From Cupriavidus phytohabitans (GTDB lineage Bacteria; Pseudomonadota; Gammaproteobacteria; Burkholderiales; Burkholderiaceae), in the NCBI RefSeq assembly GCF_000426345.1, contig NZ_AUFE01000019.1:1-64000 (forward strand): 64,000 nt of DNA, given 5' to 3'. Made by a program: the position numbers and the translations under genes. Each line of letters opens with the position of its first letter. Position 1 is the first letter of the stretch. Positions 20,182 to 29,666 of this stretch are shown one piece after another. The notes beneath the pieces are model-generated. The model was not told where the DNA came from. It did not search any database and saw only the letters and a program-made list of their open reading frames with translations.

Positions 20182-20688
20182 TCAGTGGGCGGCGGGTGTA
20201 CGCTTGCCGCACTCGGCGCAGACGCCGTTCACGGTCAGTTCGACATGTTCGATGGCAAAGCCGCTGGGTACGCGCGGCGCGGCTGGCTGGGCCGGGGCGC
20301 TGGCGTCGTCCAGGCAGAAAGTGCGGTCGCAGCGGGTGCAGTGGAAATGGCTGTGCTGGCGGTGTTCCTGCGCGCGCGCGGCCTCGTGCTCGACCAGGCT
20401 GAAGCGGAACACGCGGTCGTTGCCGGCCCGCTTCTGCGCCACGCCTTGCTCCACCAGCCAGTCCAGCACGCGGTACACGGTGACGCGGTCGATGGTCTCG
20501 CCCTGCTCGGGCAGGCGGTCGATCACGGCCTGGTGGGTCAGCGCTTCGTCACTGCCGATCAGGCAGGCCAGGATGCACAGCCGTGGCTGCGTCACGCGCG
20601 CGCCCAGCTGGCGCAGGCGCTCGTGGGCGGCTTCGAGGATGGCGGGCGCCGGTGCGGCGGCCGGCCCGTCCGGGGTAATGCGGGTCAT
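20182..20688 (-). CDS. zur: Fur-family transcriptional regulator, probable Zur
   Basis: A 168-residue Fur-family repressor. The winged helix includes RVTQPRLCILACL and DRVTVYRVLDWLVEQG, and the dimer/metal region carries HSHFHCTRCDRTFCL and the C-terminal CAEC pair, the structural zinc site. Cotranscription with a zinc-type COG0523 GTPase and a shared operator with cobW1 support Zur rather than Fur or PerR. The ATG at 20688 gives MTRITPDG; a GTG eight codons upstream is also open. The candidate operator at 20713-20735 would give autoregulation. Confidence 0.8.
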   Translation of the reverse strand: MTRITPDGPAAAPAPAILEAAHERLRQLGARVTQPRLCILACLIGSDEALTHQAVIDRLPEQGETIDRVTVYRVLDWLVEQGVAQKRAGNDRVFRFSLVEHEAARAQEHRQHSHFHCTRCDRTFCLDDASAPAQPAAPRVPSGFAIEHVELTVNGVCAECGKRTPAAH

Positions 20689-20711
20689 GGGCCGATTTAA
20701 CCATAGGCCCA

Positions 20712-20738
20712 CGGTTGATGCAATTCAGTTGCAACGGT
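20712..20738 (-). promoter_or_regulatory. Candidate Zur operator upstream of zur-cobW2
   Basis: TGCAATTCAGTTGCA (20719-20733) is an inverted repeat TGCAA-N5-TTGCA, 31 bases before the chosen zur start. It aligns with the site over cobW1 at 17852-17871, and the flanking GGTTG is also shared. Confidence 0.6.
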
Positions 20739-20823
20739 CCATGGAGGCGCCGGGGGGTATGGGCGGCGCCGAGGGCGGGGTTTGCGCCTATGATCGACAA
20801 GCGACCCAGAAGCGAGACAAGCC

Positions 20824-21723
20824 ATGCTGAACGACGCCAGCGCGCTGCTGTTCCCCAATTTCGAACCCTTCCGGCACCGCATCGGCGAGGTCGAGATCGC
20901 CGGCGTGCAGGGCGGCTCCGGCCCGCCGCTGCTGCTGCTGCACGGCCATCCGCAGAGCCACCTGATCTGGCACCGGGTGGCGCCGGCGCTGGCAGACCAT
21001 TTCACCGTGATCGCCACCGACCTGCGCGGCTACGGCAGCAGCTCGGCGCCGCCGGGCAACGCCGGGCATGAGCGCTACAGCAAGCGCACCATGGCGCAGG
21101 ACCAGGCCGAGCTGATGGCGAAGTTAGGCTTCACGCGCTTTGCGCTGTGCGGCCACGACCGCGGCGCGCGCGTGGCGCACAGGCTCTGCGCCGACCACCC
21201 CGAAACCGTGAGCCGCGCCATGCTGCTCGACATCGCGCCCACGCTGGCCATGTACGAGCGCACCAGCATGGCCTTCGCCGCGGCCTACTGGCACTGGTTC
21301 TTCCTGATCCAGCCCGCGCCGTTCCCCGAGACGCTGATCAACGCCGAGCCCGAGTTCTATCTGCAGAAGCTGGTCGGCCTGCGCCAGGCCGGCCCGAGCC
21401 CGTTCGCCCCGGACGCGATGGCCGCCTACGTGGCGGCCATGCGCGACCCGGCGCGGGTGCACGCCATGTGCGAGGACTACCGCGCCGCCGCCACCATCGA
21501 CCTGGAGCACGACCGCGCCGACCGCGAGGCCGGACGCCGGCTGGCGCTGCCGCTGCGCGTGCTGTGGGGCGACCACGGCGTGGTGGCGCGCTGCTTCGAG
21601 CCGCTCGGGCTGTGGCAGGAGGTGGCCGCCGACGTCAGCGGCAAGGCCCTGCCGTGCGGGCACTATCTCCCGGAAGAAGCCCCCGAACCGCTACTTGAGG
21701 AAATGCTCGGTTTTTTCCGTTGA
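20824..21723 (+). CDS. Alpha/beta hydrolase of the fluoroacetate/haloacetate dehalogenase type
   Basis: A 299-residue hydrolase whose nucleophile is Asp, not Ser: the elbow reads GHDRGAR, with D112, R113 and R116 matching the nucleophile and carboxylate-binding arginines of fluoroacetate dehalogenases. The halide-binding His-Trp pair is present as H157-W158 (YWHWFF), an acidic partner as D136 (LLDIAPT), the tyrosine in CEDYRA and the catalytic His in CGHYLPEEAPE near the end. Epoxide hydrolases share the fold but not this set. The ATG follows AGACAAGCC. It stands alone, opposite zur, so the physiological substrate is open. Confidence 0.8.
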   Translation: MLNDASALLFPNFEPFRHRIGEVEIAGVQGGSGPPLLLLHGHPQSHLIWHRVAPALADHFTVIATDLRGYGSSSAPPGNAGHERYSKRTMAQDQAELMAKLGFTRFALCGHDRGARVAHRLCADHPETVSRAMLLDIAPTLAMYERTSMAFAAAYWHWFFLIQPAPFPETLINAEPEFYLQKLVGLRQAGPSPFAPDAMAAYVAAMRDPARVHAMCEDYRAAATIDLEHDRADREAGRRLALPLRVLWGDHGVVARCFEPLGLWQEVAADVSGKALPCGHYLPEEAPEPLLEEMLGFFR

Positions 21724-22015
21724 GTAGCGCCGCATGTCGCAAAGGCGTGCCTTCATGGCGGATCCCTGCCTGTTTTCCCGATTTCCCGCCATATGCCGCA
21801 GATTGCAGGCGGGTTAGCCCCTATACCTGCGCTTTGTCTGGAGTTGCTAACATCATCCCCCGCCCTTGCGGTTTACGGCAGGGGACAGCGGCGCCAGCCG
21901 GTCATGGTCCAAGCGCGGCCAGTGAGACCGCGCCAGAGCGCCCCCGCACGAGCAGGGGCCAAGCCGGCGGCAATGCATTGCATGACGGGTATTGAAGGAA
22001 CCAGGAGAAGAGAGC
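21724..22015. other. Gap before the Bug-type binding protein, no gene seen
   Basis: About 290 bases with no convincing coding frame. It presumably holds the promoter of the downstream gene; AACCAGGAGAAGAGAGC (22000-22015) is its ribosome site. No terminator for the hydrolase is recognisable. Confidence 0.4.
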
Positions 22016-23002
22016 ATGAAACGAGTGGCAAAGACGATCGCGGCCGCGCTGGCAGTCAGCGCGATGGGTGTGGCGTCGGGCGTATACGCCCAGGAGTTCC
22101 CGGGCAGCAAGCCGGTGTCGGCGGTGGTGCCGTTCGCCGCGGGCGGCCCGACCGACAAGCTCGCGCGCGAGCTGACCAGGATCATGTCCAAGCACCTGGG
22201 CGCGACCATCGTCATCGAGAACCTCGGCGGCGCCGGCGGCACCATCGGTGCCAAGAAAGTGCTCCAGGCCAAGAACGACGGCCACACCGTGCTGATCCAC
22301 CATATCGGCATGGCCACGGCCCCGGCGCTGTACCGCAACCTGGGCTTCGATCCGCTGAAGGACTTCGAGATGGTCGGTGAAATCGCCGACGTGCCGATGA
22401 TCCTGGTCGGCAACAAGCAACTGCCGCCGAACAGCTTCAAGGACCTGGTGCCGTACATCAAGGCCAACGCCAGCAAGCTGTCGATGGCGAATGCCGGACT
22501 CGGCTCGGCGTCGCACCTGTGCGGCCTGCTGTTCCAGAGCGCGATCCAGACCGAGCTGACCACCGTGCCGTACAAGGGCACGGCGCCGGCGCTGACTGAC
22601 ATCCTGGGCGGCCAGGTCAACCTGATCTGCGACCAGACTACCAATATCGCCGGCCAGCTCAAGGCGGGCGCGCTCAAGCCGTACGCGGCCATGCAGGCGC
22701 GCCGCGTGGAAGCGTTCAAGGACATCCCGACCGCGGGCGAGCAGGGCATGCCGGGCGTGGAAGTCAAGATCTGGCACGCCATGTACGCCCCCAAGGGCAC
22801 GCCCAAGCCGGTGATCGACAAGCTGTCTGCTGCGCTGCAGAAGGCCGTGGCCGACCCGGCCTTCCGCGCCAAGATGGCGGAACTGGGTGCCGAGGCCGTA
22901 CCGGCCCAGCGCGCCACGCCGGATTCGCTGCGCACCTTGCTGACCGCCGAGATCAACAAGTGGACCCCGGTGATCAAGAAGGCTGGCGTCTACGCGGACT
23001 GA
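22016..23002 (+). CDS. Bug/TctC-family periplasmic solute-binding protein
   Basis: A 328-residue extracytoplasmic receptor of the very large betaproteobacterial Bug family. A signal peptide (MKRVAKTIAAALAVSAMGVA, cleavage after VYA) precedes FPGSKPVSAVVPFAAGGPTD; the ligand loops are PFAAGGPTDKLAR and NLGGAGGTIGAKKV, the hallmark for carboxylate binding. The ATG at 22016 follows AGGAGAAGAG. No tctA/tctB membrane genes are near, which is normal for orphan Bug receptors. The ligand is unknown, probably a small carboxylate. Confidence 0.9.
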   Translation: MKRVAKTIAAALAVSAMGVASGVYAQEFPGSKPVSAVVPFAAGGPTDKLARELTRIMSKHLGATIVIENLGGAGGTIGAKKVLQAKNDGHTVLIHHIGMATAPALYRNLGFDPLKDFEMVGEIADVPMILVGNKQLPPNSFKDLVPYIKANASKLSMANAGLGSASHLCGLLFQSAIQTELTTVPYKGTAPALTDILGGQVNLICDQTTNIAGQLKAGALKPYAAMQARRVEAFKDIPTAGEQGMPGVEVKIWHAMYAPKGTPKPVIDKLSAALQKAVADPAFRAKMAELGAEAVPAQRATPDSLRTLLTAEINKWTPVIKKAGVYAD

Positions 23003-23050
23003 CCGGACTGCCGGGGCGCATCGCCTGAAGTGATGCGTCGGGCGCCACAG

Positions 23051-23081
23051 AAGGGCCATGCGGCAACGCATGGCCCTTTTT
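23051..23081 (+). terminator. Intrinsic terminator after the Bug-type gene
   Basis: A perfect 10-bp stem GGGCCATGCG/CGCATGGCCC with loop GCAA (23053-23076) is followed by five T. Confidence 0.93.
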
Positions 23082-23214
23082 GTTCTTGGCAGAGGGGTAC
23101 ACACGGGCGCACTGGGCACCCCGGCAGGGCCGCGCCCGGCGTCCTATATTGGTCAGACGCCCGCGCGGCGCGCCGCCTGTGCGCGCCGCCTGTGTGGCCC
23201 GGCGCACGAAAGGG

Positions 23215-23243
23215 CTTGAAACCGGCCGGGGGCGTCGCCAACT
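23215..23243 (+). promoter_or_regulatory. Candidate sigma-32 promoter of hslVU
   Basis: CTTGAAA (23215-23221) matches the heat-shock -35 consensus exactly. Fourteen bases later CGCCAACT agrees with CCCCATNT at most positions. Transcription would start about 25 bases before hslV, a known heat-shock operon in other proteobacteria. Confidence 0.55.
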
Positions 23244-23272
23244 ACGGTCGTGACATATTCACGGAAGCCACC

Positions 23273-23809
23273 ATGGAACAGTATCACGGCACTACCATCG
23301 TCAGCGTTCGCCGCGGCAACCAGGTCGCACTTGGCGGTGATGGTCAGGTCACTCTCGGCAATATCGTGATGAAGGGCACCGCGCGCAAGGTGCGCCGCAT
23401 CTACAACGGCAAGGTGCTGGTCGGGTTTGCCGGCAGCACGGCCGACGCATTCTCGCTGCTGGACCGCTTCGAGGCCAAGCTGGAGAAGTACCAGGGCAAC
23501 CTGACCCGCGCCGCGGTGGACCTGGCCAAGGACTGGCGTTCGGACCGCGCGCTGCGCCGGCTGGAAGCCATGCTGATCACCGCCGACCGCGATACCACGC
23601 TGGTCATCACCGGCAACGGCGACGTGCTCGACCCCGAGGGGGGCATTGCCGCGATCGGCTCGGGCGGCGCCTATGCGCAGTCGGCCGCGAAGGCGCTGAT
23701 GGACAACACCGAGCTGCCGCCGAAGGACGTGGTCGAGAAAGCGCTGACCATCGCCGGCGAGCTCTGCATCTACACCAATACCAACTTCGTCATCGAGACG
23801 CTGGAATAA
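23273..23809 (+). CDS. hslV: ATP-dependent protease HslV, peptidase subunit
   Basis: A 178-residue proteasome-like peptidase. The N-terminal MEQYHG would be removed to expose the nucleophile Thr7 of TTIVSVRR; this six-residue propeptide is typical of betaproteobacteria, whereas E. coli removes only Met. GGDGQVTLG and the [19 protein letters not shown] region match the family. It forms the central double hexamer that degrades proteins unfolded by HslU, encoded 37 bases downstream. A heat-shock promoter lies upstream. Confidence 0.95.
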   Translation: MEQYHGTTIVSVRRGNQVALGGDGQVTLGNIVMKGTARKVRRIYNGKVLVGFAGSTADAFSLLDRFEAKLEKYQGNLTRAAVDLAKDWRSDRALRRLEAMLITADRDTTLVITGNGDVLDPEGGIAAIGSGGAYAQSAAKALMDNTELPPKDVVEKALTIAGELCIYTNTNFVIETLE

Positions 23810-23846
23810 GCGAAGGCGGCAACGCGCACCCTACTGAACGGATACC

Positions 23847-25178
<1,332 letters not shown>

Positions 25179-25195
25179 GCTCGGCAGGCAGGAAG

Positions 25196-25230
25196 AAAAA
25201 TGGGCGCACTACGGTGCGCCCATTTTTTTT
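25196..25230 (+). terminator. Intrinsic terminator of hslVU
   Basis: A 10-bp stem ATGGGCGCAC/GTGCGCCCAT with loop TACG (25200-25223) is followed by eight T and preceded by five A. Confidence 0.95.
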
Positions 25231-25425
25231 GTCCTCTGCTGTTCCTGTCACGAGCGGATTCTGTTGTCAGTACGTATCGGCCTGCCACATGGCGGTAAGC
25301 ATCGTAAGGATTGGTAAGCATGCTGGCCGCTCGTGTCCGGCAATGAGACCCTTGCGCACCTTGACGGTCGATTGACCGGTGCGGGAGCCACCGCATCTTA
25401 CTCAACCCACTGGCAGGAGAAATCA

Positions 25426-25728
25426 ATGGCCAACTACAAGACCCCCCGCGTGGTGCTCGCCACCGGAGGCCTGCTGGCCGCACTGGCCGCGGCCACGGCA
25501 TTCCTTTGCATCCGTCCCGCGGTGCCTTCCGTGCAGGCAGCCGAAGCCACGCAGGCCAGCGCGCGCGGCGCCGCCAGGGCCGCCGCCGCGACGCTGGCGC
25601 TCGATGCCGGCGCACTGTTCTCGCTGTCGGACCGGCATGCGGGCGATGCCATGCGCATCGTCGCGCAGGGCGCCACGGCCGAGGCCAGCGAAGGGCTGGA
25701 CTGGGAACACGTGCAGCTGCGCCTGTAA
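25426..25728 (+). CDS. Hypothetical Ala-rich membrane-anchored or exported protein
   Basis: A 100-residue protein starting MANYKTPRVV with a hydrophobic segment (VLATGGLLAALAAATAFLCI, residues 10-29) that acts as signal or anchor, then an alanine-rich part and a C-terminal GLDWEHVQLRL. A GGAG ribosome site lies eight bases before the ATG. I do not recognise a family. It converges with the regA gene and may have its promoter in the gap after the hslU terminator. Confidence 0.5.
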   Translation: MANYKTPRVVLATGGLLAALAAATAFLCIRPAVPSVQAAEATQASARGAARAAAATLALDAGALFSLSDRHAGDAMRIVAQGATAEASEGLDWEHVQLRL

Positions 25729-25763
25729 TCACGCGGCAGCCGCAATCAACGTCCGCTTTACCT

Positions 25764-26375
25764 CTACCGCGACACCGGCCGCTTCCCCAGCTTGCGCTGC
25801 AAGGTACGCCGGTGCATGTTCAGCGCCCGCGCCGTGGCGGAGATGTTGCCGCCATGCTCGGCCAGCACGCGCTGGATATGTTCCCACTCGAGCCGCGCCA
25901 CCGACAGCGGCACCGGCTCTTCCAGCGCGGCCTGCGCCGCGTCTTCCGACACGCCGGCCATCAGCGCCGTCAAGATTGAATCGACATTGGCCGGCTTGGC
26001 CAGGTACTCGTCCGCGCCCTGCTTGACCGCCGCCACCGCGGTGGCGATGCTGGCATAGCCGGTCAGGATCAGGATGCGCGCGTCCGGCAGCGCCTGGCGC
26101 AGCGGCGCGACCAGCTGCAGGCCCGACTCGGCCGGCGCGGTGCTGCCGGCTTCGGGTGGCGGCTCCAGGTGCAGGTCGAGCGTGACGTAGGCAAAGTCGG
26201 TGCGGCCCGCCAGCGCGAGCGCGGTGCGGCCATCATGGGCCACTTGCACGGCGTAGCCGCGGCGCATGAGCGCGCGCGCCAGCGTGCCGGCAAAGACTTC
26301 GTCGTCGTCGATGACGAGGAACGGCGTGCCCGCCGGCGCGGTGGCTTCGGGAACCGGTTGGAAGGTGTCGGTCAT
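25764..26375 (-). CDS. regA: Redox response regulator of the RegA/PrrA/ActR family
   Basis: A 203-residue response regulator with acidic pocket IDDDEVF (residues 22-28), phospho-acceptor D67 in VTLDLHL, LTGYAS and LAKPA. The Fis-type DNA-binding end (WEHIQRVLAEHGGNISATARALNMHRRTLQRKLGKR) is the near-invariant RegA helix-turn-helix. A stretch of about ten extra residues (PPPEAGSTAPAE) follows the phospho-Asp strand, longer than in typical RegA. It is encoded 21 bases after its kinase. RegA proteins regulate respiration, hydrogenase and carbon fixation in response to redox state; in C. necator RegA has been linked to the cbb genes. Confidence 0.9.
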   Translation of the reverse strand: MTDTFQPVPEATAPAGTPFLVIDDDEVFAGTLARALMRRGYAVQVAHDGRTALALAGRTDFAYVTLDLHLEPPPEAGSTAPAESGLQLVAPLRQALPDARILILTGYASIATAVAAVKQGADEYLAKPANVDSILTALMAGVSEDAAQAALEEPVPLSVARLEWEHIQRVLAEHGGNISATARALNMHRRTLQRKLGKRPVSR

Positions 26376-26396
26376 GGTCAGGAGTGGCGCGTGGGT

Positions 26397-27776
26397 TCAG
26401 GATGCGCTGCGCGCAGGCGGCGCCGACAGGGTTGACAGCGCGGGCAGCCGCAGCTCGGCCACGGTGCCGCCGCCCGACCGGTTGCGCCAGGCCAGTTCGC
26501 CGCCCATCTGGCGCGCGCCACTCTGCGCCAGGTACAGGCCGATGCCCTGGCCGCCATGCTGGCTGGCCACGGGCATTTCGCCGAGCTGGCCGCGCAGTGC
26601 CTCGGGAATGCCGTCGCCACGGTCGGCGACGCGGAACCACAGCCAAGGCGCCACGTGACCCGGCTCCATGGCGATTTCCAGCTGCAGCGGCCGGCTGGAG
26701 CGGCCGGCGTTCTGCTGCGCGCGCGCGGCGTTGTCGAGCAGGATGGTCAGGATCTGGCCGACGCGCGCGGTCTCAACCGGCTGCGCGCCGGCGCCCGGCG
26801 TGGCGCTTGCCTGCAGGCTCGCGTTGGGATGGCGCAGCTGCCAGCGCTCGGCAAAGGCCGGCAGCCAGGCGTCCAGGCGCTGCGGCGCCAGCGTGGCTGA
26901 GTCCTCGCGCAGCCGCGCCAGCGTGGTGCGGCACAGCGCCAGCTGCTGCTCGACGGTCTGCAGGTCGGGCAGGTAGCTGCGGATCGGCGTGGTGCCAAGG
27001 GCCGCGTCGGATGCGTCGGCTCGGAGCTCGCCGGCGATCACCGCCAGCGTCGCCAGCGGCGTGCCGATCTCATGCGCCACCGCGGCGGCCTGGCCGTTGA
27101 GGTCTTCCACGCGCGCCTCGCGCAGCAGCTGCTCGCGCGCCAGGTTCAGCTGTGCCTCGCGCTGGCGCAGCACGCCCGACAGGCGCGCGACGAACATCGC
27201 GATCATCACCGCGCTGACGACAAAGTTCAGCCACATGCCCGCCAGGTGGTAGTTCACCGCGTTGTCCGGGTTGTGCAGGTCGAGCGGCACGTAGTCGAAC
27301 AGCAGCACCGTGTAGCAGGCGAGCGCATACACCGCCAGCGCGATCACCTGCCGCCACGGCAGGATGGCCGCGGCGATCGCCAGCCCGGGCAGGTAGAACG
27401 ACACGAAGGGGTTGGTCGCGCCGCCGGTGTAGAACAGGATCGCCGACAGCGCGGTCAGGTCCACCAGCAGCTGGCCCATCAGTTCGGCTTCGCCGGGCGC
27501 GCTGTTGCGCCGCGCGTGCTGGCGCAGGCGCAGGGCGGTAATCAGATTGAACAGGGCCTGCAGTCCGAGCACCACCATCAGCGGCCCATACGGCAGGCGG
27601 ATGCCGGCGATCGGGTCGCATGCCAGCAACGTCAGCGCCTGCCCCGACAGCAGCGCCCAGCGCAGCCAGAACAGGCGGCGCAGCGTCACCTGGCCATGGC
27701 GCGGCGAACTGGCGGCCGGCAGGGGCGACAGGAAGGGCAGGTCAGGCAAGCGGGACACGGCGGTGGCGGTGGTCAT
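26397..27776 (-). CDS. regB: Redox sensor histidine kinase of the RegB/PrrB family
   Basis: A 459-residue membrane kinase. Several transmembrane helices occupy residues 35-205; the quinone-sensing heptapeptide GGxxNPF is present as GGATNPF at 118-124. The phospho-His H235 lies in VAHEIGTPLATL. The redox-active cysteine of RegB has a counterpart at C282 (LCRTTLARLR). The ATPase shows DRGDGIPE and QGIGLYLAQSGARQMGG. All three diagnostic features are intact, so it should respond to the quinone pool. It precedes regA in the same unit. Confidence 0.92.
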   Translation of the reverse strand: MTTATAVSRLPDLPFLSPLPAASSPRHGQVTLRRLFWLRWALLSGQALTLLACDPIAGIRLPYGPLMVVLGLQALFNLITALRLRQHARRNSAPGEAELMGQLLVDLTALSAILFYTGGATNPFVSFYLPGLAIAAAILPWRQVIALAVYALACYTVLLFDYVPLDLHNPDNAVNYHLAGMWLNFVVSAVMIAMFVARLSGVLRQREAQLNLAREQLLREARVEDLNGQAAAVAHEIGTPLATLAVIAGELRADASDAALGTTPIRSYLPDLQTVEQQLALCRTTLARLREDSATLAPQRLDAWLPAFAERWQLRHPNASLQASATPGAGAQPVETARVGQILTILLDNAARAQQNAGRSSRPLQLEIAMEPGHVAPWLWFRVADRGDGIPEALRGQLGEMPVASQHGGQGIGLYLAQSGARQMGGELAWRNRSGGGTVAELRLPALSTLSAPPARSAS

Positions 27777-27955
27777 GGCGCGAGTGTATCAATGCGGCCG
27801 GAAGGTGCCGGCGCGTGCGACACCTTGCCGCATTGGCGGCGCAGTCCCGCAGCTGCCAGACTAGCCGGCTTTGGCCGGCGTGCGCATGCCCTGGCAGGCC
27901 TGCACGCCGTGCGCGGCGCCATGTTCTAATGTCTGCTTTCAGGAGAGACACAAAG

Positions 27956-28441
27956 ATGCAAGCCAAATTCCGCGCGGCCACGCTGGCCGCATCGATTGCC
28001 GCACTCGCAACGGCGCTGGCGTCGGGGGCCGCGCTGGCCCAGGTCGACGTCAGCAACGCCTGGGTGCGCGGCACGGTGCCGACCCAGGCCGCTTCGGGCG
28101 CGTTCATGGTGCTGCATGCGCACGAGAACGCGAAGCTGGTGGGCGTTTCGTCCCCGGTGGGCGACGCGGAGATCCACGAGATGAAGATGGAGAACAACGT
28201 GATGCGCATGCGGCAGGTCAAGTCGCTGGACCTGCCCAAGATGCAGAACGTCGAACTGAAGCCGGGCGGCTACCACGTGATGCTGATGGGCCTGAAGAGC
28301 CAGCTCAAGAAGGGCGATACCGTGCCTATCACGCTGAAGATCGAGCAGGGCGGCAAGGTGAGCGAACAGAAGGTCAACGCCGAAGTGCGCGACATGGTGC
28401 CGGGCGGCAGCCATGCCGGCCACGGCGCGCACAACCACTGA
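27956..28441 (+). CDS. Periplasmic copper chaperone PCuAC
   Basis: A 161-residue exported protein: signal peptide to ALAQ (residues 1-29), then the cupredoxin-like PCuAC fold with NAWVRGTVPTQAASGAFM, the Cu ligands in IHEMKMENNVMRMR and YHVMLMGLK, and a His-rich tail HAGHGAHNH. PCuAC delivers Cu(I) to the CuA or CuB centre of haem-copper oxidases. It is divergent from regBA, across 179 bases. In photosynthetic bacteria another copper chaperone (SenC/PrrC) accompanies regA, so the copper link may be an analogous association. Confidence 0.88.
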   Translation: MQAKFRAATLAASIAALATALASGAALAQVDVSNAWVRGTVPTQAASGAFMVLHAHENAKLVGVSSPVGDAEIHEMKMENNVMRMRQVKSLDLPKMQNVELKPGGYHVMLMGLKSQLKKGDTVPITLKIEQGGKVSEQKVNAEVRDMVPGGSHAGHGAHNH

Positions 28442-28636
28442 TCAGAAGAGGTTGCCAGGCGTAGCTTCCTGGCCGACAGCCATCATGGCCAACAAGCAGC
28501 ACGGCACGCGCCAGAAACTGGTCTTCCGCGGCGTCACATCGACTGCACCGCCCGCACCGCCCGCACCGCCGGCGCGGCGCCGCGACGCCAGGCCGCAACC
28601 GCCGGTGCCAGGTGGCGCCAAGCCCTCGCGGCGGCG

Positions 28637-29572
28637 TCAGCCGCGCAAGCTGATCGGCTCCTCGGATTCCTGACTGGCCGCCGCCGCCAGCACGCGCTCG
28701 CGCAGCCAGGCGTGGGCCGGATCGGCCTCGGTGCGCTCATGCCAGATCATGCTGAAGGTGAAGTCTTCCAGCGCGAACGGCGGATCGAAGATGGCGTAGC
28801 GCGGGTCTTCCTCCAGCGCCGACAGGCTGCGCCGTGCCGTGGTCAGCACCAGGTTGGTCCCGGCGATCAGCGCCGGCGCCACGCTCCAGTGCGGCACCAC
28901 GCAGGCAATCTTGCGGCGCCCGCCGAGCCTGGCGACCGCGGCATCGATCGCGTCCATGCGTTCGCTGTGCGTGGCCACCAGCACATGCGAACGTGCCAGG
29001 TAGGCCACCTGGTCGAGCCGGCCCGTGTCCCGCACCGTGGCCGCATCCACCGCGCAGGCATAGCTTTCCCGGAACAACTCGGCCGACTGCACGCCTTCGG
29101 GCTGGTAGCTGAACACGCCCAGCGCCATGTCGATCTCGCCATCGGCCACCTGCGCGGTCATGCCTTCGCGGCTCGCCTGCGACACCACCAGGTCAATATT
29201 GGGCGCGGCCTTGCGCAGGGCGCGCAGCAGCCGCGGCAGCACTACCAGCGCACCGTAGTCGGACATTGCGAGGCGGAAGGTCCGTCGTGCCGTGGCGGGC
29301 TGGAAGCCGCTCGGGCCCAGCAGGATGCGCACCTGCGACAGCGCTTCGGCCAGCGGGCCGGACAGTTCATGGGCGCGAGCGCTCAGCACCAGCCCGCCCT
29401 TGCCGCGCACCAGGATGGGATCGTCGAGCAGCTGCCGCAGCCGCCCCAGCGCATGGCTGACCGCCGGCTGGCTAAGGTGCAGGCGCAGCGCGGCGCGTGA
29501 AATGTGGCGCTCGGCAAGCAGTGCTTCAAGCACCACCAGCAGGTTAAGGTCGATTCCGCGTAGGCTATTCAT
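28637..29572 (-). CDS. LysR-family regulator
   Basis: A 311-residue LysR protein. The helix-turn-helix is at residues 5-62 (LNLLVVLEALLAERHISRAALRL, LSQPAVSHALGRLRQLL), followed by the effector domain. The ATG at 29572 starts MNSLRGIDLN, the usual family beginning; farther upstream the frame has no LysR similarity. It is divergent from the YdcZ transporter gene, the classical arrangement for a LysR target. The effector is unknown. Confidence 0.88.
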   Translation of the reverse strand: MNSLRGIDLNLLVVLEALLAERHISRAALRLHLSQPAVSHALGRLRQLLDDPILVRGKGGLVLSARAHELSGPLAEALSQVRILLGPSGFQPATARRTFRLAMSDYGALVVLPRLLRALRKAAPNIDLVVSQASREGMTAQVADGEIDMALGVFSYQPEGVQSAELFRESYACAVDAATVRDTGRLDQVAYLARSHVLVATHSERMDAIDAAVARLGGRRKIACVVPHWSVAPALIAGTNLVLTTARRSLSALEEDPRYAIFDPPFALEDFTFSMIWHERTEADPAHAWLRERVLAAAASQESEEPISLRG

Positions 29573-29626
29573 TCGGCGAATATTAAACGTATGAAAGCAG
29601 AATTGGGAATTCGCTTTGCGATATTT

Positions 29627-29650
29627 CAAACTGTCAGGCATCGCAGTTTG
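29627..29650. promoter_or_regulatory. Inverted repeat in the LysR/YdcZ intergenic region
   Basis: CAAACTG-N10-CAGTTTG, a perfect 7-bp inverted repeat, ends 16 bases before the YdcZ-type start. It may be an operator or an mRNA hairpin at the 5' end of the transcript. Confidence 0.35.
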
Positions 29651-29666
29651 CCCTACGGAGCGTGAC

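Noticed and set aside
20712..20712. GTG start adding MGLWLNRP to Zur
   Set aside because: Would begin inside the proposed operator edge, and the extra residues are not part of the Fur fold; ATG 20688 preferred.
28485..28673. Small + frame MANKQHGTRQKLVF with a Pro-Ala stretch
   Set aside because: No ribosome site, Pro/Arg-rich composition typical of shadow frames, and its end overlaps the LysR gene. A real small gene cannot be fully excluded.
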